Source: Macropodus opercularis (lineage: Eukaryota; Chordata; Actinopteri; Anabantiformes; Osphronemidae). From it: a DNA stretch of 64,000 nt. Location: the NCBI GenBank assembly GCA_030770545.1, contig CM061106.1:17381001-17445000 (forward strand), in the 5' to 3' direction. Numbering within the stretch: position 1 is the first letter of the stretch; each line of letters starts with the position of its first letter. Positions 55,341-64,000 of this stretch are shown here, piece by piece. The notes under the pieces are model-generated. The model had not been told where the DNA came from. It ran no database searches and saw only the letters and a program-made list of their open reading frames with translations. The translations under genes were made by a program, and so were the position numbers.

Positions 55341-56734
55341 ACAGAGAACATTTACAGAGAACAGGTGTCTTCATTAGTTTAGAGGGGTGTGTTGTGGTGT
55401 GTAGTGTCTCCTGACCCCAGCTGTCTGCAGCTGGCTGAACTCATCCACAATAATGCCGGAGACGCTTATGTCATGGAACATGCCCTACAGTTTAGACGTG
55501 AATCTCACTCCGTCTGAGCATCTAGAAAAAATAAACACACACTCTTCACATGATGTCTTTTTCCCAAAGGTTGTTCCTCAAACGTTTGGGACTTGCTACG
55601 GCACGTCACTTATCGATCTGCTTAGTTGCGTTTGAATGGCCTGAGTGTTTGAATATGTCAAAACTTTATAAAGATCCAAATCACTGATCAAACTGTTGAG
55701 AGGAGGATGTGACAGCTTGAGAAGGAGCAGAACCGGGACCCGCTTGCAAGCTCTACCAGAGAAAGGGAGATGGATCGCTTTTTCTGTCAAAGTTAATTTA
55801 TTTATACAACAGAAAATCACAGCGAGGCTTGTAACATTCAACACTAAATGTGGAAACCTAAGAAAACAAAAACGAGCAGGATCTAACAATCAAGAGTTAA
55901 TAAAGAAACAAAAGCTAAACCATCTAATGAAAACAAAATCACTGCAGAGGCAGGAGAACACAGCAGACATTTTGGTAAGGCATTAGAAACTCAAAACCAC
56001 TGCTGAGTTCAAGAACTAACAATCACACTACTGAAACTCTAACAAAGTTACTTTACGTGAATGACAAAGCTAGAGGTCAGGGAATGGAGGAGAGGATCAG
56101 AGCAGCACAGGCCAAGGGAAGACACACCAGCAAATTACAAGACACAGGACATAGGTATAAAGAGACACAAGTAACAATGGGAAATGACAAAGGAGAAACA
56201 CAACAAAAAAAGTTCATCAGAGGGGAAGAAAGAGGTGAATGTCAAAATCACTGCAATGCAGGACAATCTAGAACTATCTTTATCTTTAAACTAGAACATT
56301 CACTCATTACCAAACAGAACCGTTGGATTGAACAAGGGCTCAAACTAAACAGAACAGTCAAACAGAACATAAACAAGGCAACAAGACTAATAGACAAAGA
56401 GGCAGGTCAGATTGACGTAAAGGTGGACGGAGGACAAACTGACCAGGTAGCAGCTTGCAATGAACCAACACTAACATGAACACAGAGGGCAGTTTAAATA
56501 TTAAACCGTAACAAGAAATTAACCACAAGTGTAACTAATAATTACTAAGAAGCAGCACAGAGGGAAGAAGTTACAAAAACAGACAGAAAACACAACGCTG
56601 TCCTGGGGTCGGAGGGTCAGACTGTGACAGTTGGAGCTTTACAGGAAACACTAGATCTCTGCTGTGACTCTAAAGGAGTCAACAATACTGATGAAAGCAG
56701 CACAGACTGACTCCAACCTCTACTGACTTAAGAG
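55341..56734. other. Unassigned A-rich DNA
   Basis: Purine-rich with open stretches on both strands (55696-55986, 56057-56479) that are low complexity and show no domain. Probably old transposon sequence. Confidence 0.4.
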
Positions 56735-56844
56735 TCACCAGTTGACAGTCTGGATCAGGTCATGAAGAGGCTTCACTGATGAATCCTGCAGGTAGTTGTC
56801 ACTCAGGTCCAGTTGTGTCAGATGTGACGGGTTGGCCTTCAAAG
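56735..56844 (-). pseudogene. NLR-type leucine-rich-repeat exon remnant
   Basis: A minus-strand frame follows a splice acceptor (CTCAG at 56845-56849) and encodes NPSHLTQLDLSDNYLQDSSV and DLIQTVNW then stop. This is the ribonuclease-inhibitor-type repeat of the large fish NLR (NLRC3-like) family. No NACHT or other LRR exons are in the window, so it is an isolated or terminal exon. Confidence 0.75.
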
Positions 56845-56849
56845 CTGAG

Positions 56850-57185
56850 CCCAGAGAAACACAATCAAAGATTTAGATGAAATTAATGTTAATAATCAGT
56901 CAGATTTGTCCTGATCAGTGATGTTCATGGTTAAATTGAGCTATTCACAGTCACCTCTGAATGAGGATGGAGAGGAGATTTGTCCTACAGAGGGAGGATG
57001 TCACCCAAAAGTTGAAGTTTGAAAAGGGACTGAAACTGAAAAATGTGACTCCCTGTTGGCGAGCGGGAAACCACACCTAGAATCAGAGAGATGTGGTCCT
57101 ATGTGGAAGCTATCAGAAATTAATATCTGCTGAGAAAATGTGATGCATTGCAGAAATTATAGACTTATTGAGAGAAGCCCTACAT
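56850..57185. other. Unassigned DNA
   Basis: No feature recognised. Confidence 0.4.
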
Positions 57186-57625
57186 GTACAGGTAAACAGC
57201 TAACCCTAACACTCTCAACAGGGGTGGAGGCCTAAGACACAACTTATCACCCATCTACCATGCTGCCCATTCAACTATGCCCAGGAAGATCAAGACCACT
57301 TCACACGTCCCCCACAAAGGAGACACTTAACGACCCTGTAATGGTTGGAGGAGGAGTCACGGTAGTTGAGGTTCCACACCTACTCACTACTGTCACACCT
57401 CCTCTGTTCGCATAACGAACCCATTCTTCACAGGTGTGAAGCGAAACCCAACAGGAGGATAAATCCGTGGTCTTCACCAAATTCCCACAGACTGAAGAAG
57501 CCACCTGGATAGGTGGTGAAACTTTTCTACGAACTAGAAAAAGTTCAGTTACCATGACTCAACCTTCAGACAACTTCACCTGGATGAATGAGAATCTCCA
57601 CAGACATAAGGACACAAATAGTTAC
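57186..57625 (+). mobile_element. Penelope-like element 3' end
   Basis: Carries the last coding stretch (CTCTCAACAGGGGTGG), the downstream untranslated part and the tail (CCACCTGGATAGGTGG to ACTCAACCTTCAGAC) found also at 63073-63214. Everything upstream is missing, as expected from 5' truncation. Confidence 0.75.
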
Positions 57626-58573
57626 ATACAAGTAGACACACAGTGTTTTTGCTTTTTTGAAGGAACTACAGAATACGTCACGTGACTCAACCGACCTCTG
57701 AGGGCTCACATACACATATTCACACACCTAGGACACTAAAGGGAAACGGAACACTGTACTCACTTATAGAATTTGAATGGAGTGTTTCGCTGTCCACCAT
57801 CCGGACCCGACATCAGGCGGAACTCCAGCCTCCTTTTGTTAGAGCAGAATTTTCCCTGAGTCACCTATAAGACCCCTACCGGTGGTTTACCTTCAGTCTG
57901 GGCCATGTGTTGATCAGTGGAGCGTCCATCCCATTCTTGTCGCCAAAATGTTGTGGAAAAATCTTCTACATTAATTTGAGAGTTGCTCATTCTCAAAATA
58001 ATTGAAGGAATCAAAGCCTGGAAATGTGATGAATCGTCTCCGTTTAATTTCCATGTCGACATGGAGAAGCAGCAGCTTACCTCAGCAGTCTTTTGATTGA
58101 ATGTTAGTTGAAGAGTTTCTTATATACAGAGACAGAGTTCACCCACATTTACATTTCTTGTGGCCTTGCTTATCTATGTTTATTCCATTTGGCCAACAGA
58201 CAAAACCCCAGGTAGTTACTGCTGAATCAACAGCGACCACATGAATATCAAAACATTAAAGCTCTCTGTTATTAGTAAACACAAATGTTGGTTCCCATTA
58301 GTTAATTTTTTCTCCCACACACCACAGCACTCACTGAAGGAAAAGCAGATCCTGACAGAGGAAAAGCACAGGTCAAAGCATTTGCTGTGATCAGACAGCC
58401 TGGCGGGTGGCAGAGAGAACAACAAACAGAAGATGGGAGTAGACCATGGCAGGATGCCAAGGCAGAGAGAAATAAAAACACCATTGAATCCAAATCCTGC
58501 GTTGGAGAGCTGAGAGTTTATTCCTTGTGCTCCTGACTATTACACCTGCAAACATTTGTGACTTCTAACTGAC
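57626..58573. other. Sequence upstream of the sulfotransferase gene
   Basis: No recognised feature and no clear core promoter. If the gene has a 5' untranslated exon it would lie here. Confidence 0.4.
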
Positions 58574-60403
58574 ATGGAGCAAATCAGCAGCTATATTTGG
58601 AAATATAAAAACGACAACTTCCTTAAGCATTTTACAAATGCAGAGATCATAGATTCACTCCAGAGCTTTGAAGTACGAGACAGTGACGTTTACCTTGTCA
58701 CGTATGCAAAATCAGGTCAGTAAGACAACGTATTAGTATATTACAGTATTCAAATGTCCTCAACAATAATATTTGTCTTGTCACAGGCACAATCTGGACT
58801 CAGCAGATCATCATCTCCATCTATGAGTTAGATGAAGGACTGAAAGAATATTCCACTAACTCTAAGCAGATGCCGTGGCTGGAGAGCAGGACAGTCAATG
58901 AAGACTATTCTTTACGTACTTCTCCAAGGCTCTTCTGCTCTCATCTGACACCAGCTCTCATGCCTCCACAGCTGAAAGACACCAAAGCAAAGGTCTGTGT
59001 TTGATCAACTGTTGCCTGTGTGTGTGTGTATAAAAGCATTTCAAAAACTATGGCAGGTTTATTTTTTCACGCTCTTTTTAGTCATAGCACATATTTTTAT
59101 GTTAACTACTGGACTAATTGTTTTTCTATGAATTAAAATACAACAATTTAATTAGATTTTTTTTAATTTCTAAGGGGAACATAGTAAACCTTGCCTTACA
59201 TTATTATTATTTAAACATTTGTACTGTTTCTGCAAGTGTCAAACACTAGACTCAGTCAATCCATGCACATTGTCTAATATGCATAAAATAACATGATAAA
59301 AGAGGTCTTTGAGCAGCAATTACTTATTTTGTCCCCTTGACGAGAGATTTCCAGTTGAGGAGAACATTTCAAAATGGGTTAAGGTATAAACCAAGAATGA
59401 AAGACTGAGACTGATGAACTCTGCTGGTTTTGTGTCAGATAATCTATGTGATGCGTATTCCCAAGGACAACATCACCTCCTATTACCACTTCAGCTGTGC
59501 ACTCACACACATGGAGACACCCAAGAGCTTTGACTGGTTTTTGAAGGAGTATCTGAACGGCAACGGTGAGACAACCAAGCTGCTGTACGTGATGATAATG
59601 TCCAGACAGCATGTGGTATTAATTTGACCAGGAGAAATTAACAGCAAGATGAGAAACTAGATTGTTTGTATATAAACTGTAAAAGTACACAAACGTCTAT
59701 CTACCCTCTCTATCTATCCTCCTGCTTGTTGCACAGGGTTTATGCCAAATCCTTTGAGTGTTGCTCATCTAGTACTTTGCTGCAGGTTGCATTTTAATTT
59801 ATTCTCACCTGAACATACTAATTTAAGTAACACTAAGGGCTATTTACATGTTTCAAACCCACAGTAGCAGGATCATCCTGGTTTGAGCACATCAGAGAAT
59901 GGCACTTAAACAAAGACCAGTACAACATCCTCTTCTTGACCTGTGAGGACATGGTTCTGGTAGGATCACATTTCTTCAGTTGTTCCTTTTAAAACGTATC
60001 CATCCTTTATTTGTCACGTTCTTTTATCTATTGTTTTTTCTTTTAGGACCTGGAGGCAGCTGTAACTAAGATCTGCAGTTTCTTAGGGAAAAACCTCAGT
60101 GAAGAAGCCATTAAGCAAGTGGTGGGAAAATCCAGATTTAAGACAAAGAAAAACCCAAAAGCCAACTATGAGTTTCTACCAGAAGACATATTCAATGGAA
60201 GCTTCATGCGTAAAGGTAACATGTCACAACCCTTGTATCTGGGCAGAAACGTGCGACAAGATGTCAGCTGCACCTTTTGCTTTGTTTGTGCAGGTCAGAT
60301 CGGTGACTGGAAGAACATCTTCACTGTTGCTCAGAGTGAGAGAGTTGACAAAATGCTGCAGGAGAAACTTGGTGACCTGTCTCTGAAGTTCATCTGGGAA
60401 TAA
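58574..60403 (+). CDS. Cytosolic sulfotransferase (SULT family, amine sulfotransferase-like), six exons
   Basis: A predicted cytosolic enzyme of 282 residues that transfers sulfate from PAPS to a small acceptor. Exons are 58574-58715, 58787-58992, 59439-59565, 59865-59959, 60047-60215 and 60294-60403, all with GT/AG junctions and a continuous frame. The 127- and 95-nt exons have the usual SULT sizes. Motifs are TYAKSGTIW (residues 43-51, PAPS 5'-phosphate loop; Ala replaces the usual Pro), SPRLFCSHL with catalytic His100, VMRIPKDNITSYYHF (120-134, 3'-phosphate site; Ile replaces the usual Asn) and RKGQIGDWK near the C-terminus. The start is the first ATG with a good N-terminus. The closest families are fish SULT2/3 or amine-sulfotransferase-like proteins; the substrate cannot be told. 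It is the only convincing protein gene here. Confidence 0.92.
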
Positions 60404-60414
60404 ACACAGTGAGG

Positions 60415-60420
60415 AATAAA
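60415..60420 (+). promoter_or_regulatory. Possible polyadenylation signal of the sulfotransferase gene
   Basis: AATAAA lies 12 nt after the stop codon, which would give a very short 3' untranslated region; later signals may be used instead. Confidence 0.4.
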
Positions 60421-61756
60421 CATTGAGGAAGAAATATTGACACATGGCATTGATTTGATAATCGGTTGTTTTGGCAGAACACTCTGTCTGCAGTCCGGTA
60501 TCACAACCTTTGTTCTGCTTTATCCCCAAACAAGATTGTGACTTCTTATGTAAACAAGACAGAATGTGTTTTACCAATGTGAAGAAACAAAGAAACAAGT
60601 CTAAGTTACTCTTGTTTGATTAATGTTTTCCTTATTTAGTTTCCTACTTATCTCCTAATTCAATAAGCAGCTAATCATCTGACCTCAGGGAGTGGGGGGT
60701 GGGGTGGGTGTTAGATTAGTTGACTTAAGAACCAGATCTGATGTTTTTGGCTTGTTGACTGGTGAAGAGGGAGGTGACTGATAACCCCTTTGAAAGGTGA
60801 ATGAGTGAGTTTGGGGCTGTAGAGTCAAATTACTGAGAGCAAGAGGCGATGGGTTGCACAGGATTCAAAATGTTTGACCAGGTTGGATGCATGCAGAACC
60901 ATGTTTCAAATGCCAGCGTCAAAGTCAGTCTGGTTTTGAGTTGTTGCAGTGTGATAGATGAGGTGAGATCCAGATGTTTCCTATCATCCCCTGAGGTTGT
61001 GGAGTCGCTAGAAACCCTGGAGAGATGGATGCCAGCCTCTCTCAACAAATAAGTAGAATGATAATTATTCAGCCTATGAGGTAGAGCTTCCCAAGCTCAA
61101 GCCAATGCTTTTGTAGATGCTGGAAAACATATTGATTAGTATTTAACACTGAACAACACCAAATACATTCCTATAAAGTATGAGATTATACTTCATAGGA
61201 CTGATATGACAACTGTAAGATCACAGACATGTTTAAACATATTTATGACTCTGAGAACAGGCCAGATAATATCTTGCTTGGGCGATGCTTAACATTTAAT
61301 CAAGGTACAAAGTCTAGAGTTGGAGGAGTTCCAGAACCTACTGGTAATCCTGTTAGTCACCATTCGGTGACGCCAAATCTAATCTCAAATCTCCCTACAC
61401 AGGGAGTGACTTAACTAAAGGGCTGCTCAACTTAGAGCATAACCACATCTAACATTGGAGGAGGGGAAGCTAAAATGCACAACTCACGAACACATGTACA
61501 ATTAACTGATATTTTAATAAACCTACATATGTGGAACTAAACACTAACAACAGAAGATGACAGCAATACCACAGCAACTAACTGAGAAGACATGATGGAA
61601 AACTAGAAACAAACTAGGTGATTCTAACAAGGTTATATACACAGAGCTCTAACACACAACAGACTTTCACACAGAAACCTAAACAAACCAGACAGCGCTC
61701 TAAACCCACAACAAACGTAGCAAGTGGGGATCTTAAATCTATTCTAATACAAACAT
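60421..61756. other. Unassigned DNA
   Basis: An open stretch at 60849-61052 has no recognised domain. A short sequence near 61390-61440 (GGGCTGCTCAACTTAGAGC) resembles one near 51352-51372, suggesting shared repeat material. Confidence 0.4.
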
Positions 61757-63214
61757 CTGAAAGTTGAGTCATGGCAACAGGACTATTTCGTAGAAACGTT
61801 TCACCACCTATCCAGGTAGCTTCTTCAGTCTGTGGGAAGTTGGTAGAGACCACAAATTTATCCTCCAGTTTGGTTTCACTTTACACCTGTGAAGAATGGA
61901 CTTATGCCTTAACACCACATATTTCAGCTATAGAGGGGACTCCTACAGACAGAAGCATGGCTGCGCTATGGGCTCTCCTGTGTCACCTATTGTGGCCAAC
62001 CTATATATGGAAAAAGTGGAGAAGAAAGCTCTCGACTCTCAGGAACAGCTCCAACCCATTGGTTCAGATATGTGGATGACACCTGGGTGAAGATCAAGAT
62101 CCAGGAGGTACAGACATTCACAGACCACATAAATGCAGTGGACAGTAACATCAGGTTCACCAGAGAAGACACCAAAAACAACAGACTGGCCTTTCTGGAC
62201 TGTGCAGTCTTTAGAGGGAACGATGGCAGTTTAGAAATAGAAATCTACAGGAAACCCACCCACACTGACCAATTTTGTTTGACTCTCACCACCTCCTGCA
62301 GCACAAACTAGGAGTCATTAGGACCCTGAACCACAGAGCGGAAAACATTCCCACTTCCACTGTAGCCAAGAAGAAGGAAAACATGCATCTAAGGGCAGCT
62401 CTCAGGACCTGTGGCTACCCCAGATGGGCTTTCAACAAGGCTGCGTCCCGTCCAAGAACAACGACAACAGAACAGCCGGATACACAGAGCCAACGGAAGA
62501 ATCTGGTCATTCCTTACACGGCCGGAGTTTCTGAAAAGCTCAAAAGGATCTTTGGAAACTACAACATACCGGTCTACTTCAAACCCACCAACACCCTCAG
62601 ACAGAAACTTGTGCATCCAAAGGACCCGACGCCAAAACATAAGAGGAGCAACATAGTAGTAGTTCAATGCAGTGAAGAGTGCTCAGAACTATACATTGGT
62701 GAAACCAAACAGCCATTACACAAGAGGATGGCCCAGCATAGGAGGAACAACACATCAGGACCAGTGTATCAAAGACAAAGGCGACTCTTTTGAGGACAAC
62801 AACGTTCACATTATGGACAGAGAAGACAGGTGGTTTGAACGGGGCGTTAGAGAAGCTTTACACGTACAGGTAAACAGCCCCTCTCTCAACAGAGGTGGGG
62901 GCCTCAGACACAACTTGTCACCGATCTACCTGCTGCCCTTTCAACTATGCCCAGGAAGATCAAGACCACTTCACACGTCCCCCACAAAGGAGACATTTAA
63001 TGACCCTGTAATGGTTGGAGGAGGAGTCACAGTAGTTGAGGACTCTCACGCTCCCCTTTGTTCACATAACGACATAACATTCTTCACAGGTGTAAAGTGA
63101 AACCCAAACTGGAGGATAAATCCGTGGTCTCTACCCACTTCTACCTGGGAAGCTACCTGGATAGGTGGTTCTACGAAATAGAAGAAGTTCAGTTGCCATG
63201 ACTCAACCTTCAGA
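61757..63214 (+). mobile_element. Penelope-like retroelement, degenerate, with long inverted arms
   Basis: Plus-strand frames give HGCAMGSPVSPIVANLYMEKV (about 61950), a frame change, YVDDTW (about 62066; the catalytic DD is present), FTREDTKNNRLAFLDCAV, a second frame change, then LGVIRTLNHRAENIPT and the GIY-YIG end ELYIGETKQPL (about 62690), in the order of Penelope-like polyproteins. The N-terminal part is missing. About 140-bp arms (61757-61899 and 63073-63214) are inverted copies of each other. Several frameshifts make it non-functional. Confidence 0.88.
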
Positions 63215-64000
63215 CAAGATCACCGGCATGAATGAGAATCTCCACAGACTTAAATACAGACACACAGAACCTCACAAAGGATGACGAACGAACATGAACA
63301 AGGAAGTGTAGAAGAGCTACTGTTTTCAGGCACAAAGTGATGTTTTTTCCCCTCAGAAACTGAAGGATATAAAGCTGAAGTGGCCTTTGTTAGAGGAAGA
63401 GAAAAATGAAGTTCGAATGAAAAGGCTGCAGCTCTTAGGGCTGAAACAAAAGGCCAGAACCTTAGTCCTGAGATGAGGGAGCTTCAAATTAAAAAGCGCC
63501 TGAAGAAGCTGAAGTTTGAAAAAAAGCTAGAAGTTGTTATTCATTTGTGTGAACACAATATGAGCAGGACACGATACTGCCATGTAAAAGGTTTTATACT
63601 GTACATCAAAACAAACAATTTATATTATACTTATATAACAGACACTCAGTGAGCTACGAGTTCAGGTTTAGACACTGATCAGTTATCGTAATGTTGCTTT
63701 ACTTCACAGTGAAGTGTTGGGTGAAGTCATTTCTCCATCTCTCCAATGTGCTGCATTGACTTGTACTGAGAATTAAATCATATCCAGAATCTGGACCCAA
63801 CTAAATCAGAGTAATTAAGTGTAGTGACGTAGTGTAAACAGTGACCATGTGAGTGACATCGGTCCCTTTTGGCTCCTTCACTACTAAACTAACTCCGGAC
63901 TCTATTGGTTGTAAACATGGATGAAGGTGTCCAGCCTTGTCCAGTTGGGTGTGGAAACAGTTGGAACGTCTGTCAACCTAAAGGCCACAATGGAAGGAAA
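63215..64000. other. Unassigned DNA at the right edge
   Basis: A Lys/Glu-rich open stretch near 63357-63470 follows a possible splice acceptor (CCCTCAG) and looks coiled-coil-like. There is no supporting exon in the window. Confidence 0.3.

Noticed and set aside
57895..58060. Retroviral-type primer-binding site on the minus strand (GGCGACAAGAATGGG)
   Set aside because: No LTR pair or coding sequence was found around it, and the match is too short to stand alone.
60849..61052. Open frame of 67 codons downstream of the sulfotransferase gene
   Set aside because: It overlaps an equally long frame on the other strand and has no recognisable domain or splice partners.

Overview
The window looks like teleost fish nuclear DNA. 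The reasons are an intron-split cytosolic sulfotransferase gene with GT/AG junctions, a fish-type NLR leucine-rich-repeat exon remnant, and fragments of Tc1/mariner, hAT, CR1/L2, Ty3/gypsy and Penelope-like elements. The first 50 kb is almost entirely tandem arrays of tRNA genes; the last 13 kb is ordinary repeat-rich DNA with one good protein gene. The many short open frames in the arrays are by-products of tRNA genes and spacers, and I do not call them genes.

Array 1 (1-14932) has about 1408-bp units, each with a degenerate Gly(CCC)-like gene (+), Glu (-) and Lys(TTT) (-). Five full units plus one 900-bp unit form a 7940-bp higher-order repeat that is repeated almost completely. One Glu gene per higher-order repeat reads TTC instead of CTC. 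Array 2 (about 18575-41074) has twelve units of 1778-1786 bp plus a truncated one. Each holds Glu(TTC) (-), a decayed Lys gene (-), Gly(GCC) (+), a scrap of Ty3/gypsy RNase H, and Gly(CCC) (+). Array 3 (41075-48098) has 1403-bp units closely related to array 1. It ends in a 1695-bp tandem duplication (47223-50612) that also contains a gypsy gag remnant. The spacers of arrays 1/3 and 2 are recognisably homologous, so all three descend from one ancestral Glu/Lys/Gly cluster.

Between arrays 1 and 2 lies about 3.6 kb of single-copy DNA with an intact non-autonomous hAT element (8-bp target duplication) and a weak three-exon candidate gene. To the right of 50.6 kb come a gypsy 5' end (-), a CR1/L2 fragment (-), three Penelope-like pieces (52.3, 57.2 and 61.8 kb), a Tc1-like copy (-), an NLR exon remnant (-) and the six-exon sulfotransferase gene (58574-60403, +).

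The points most worth a second look are anticodon changes inside the arrays (Glu CTC/TTC; Gly GCC and CCC on one TCC-like body; one Lys-bodied gene with a TTC anticodon), array edges that fall inside tRNA genes, and a conserved CACGTG element at fixed spacing upstream of the Gly genes. Every copy number rests on correct assembly of near-identical repeats.
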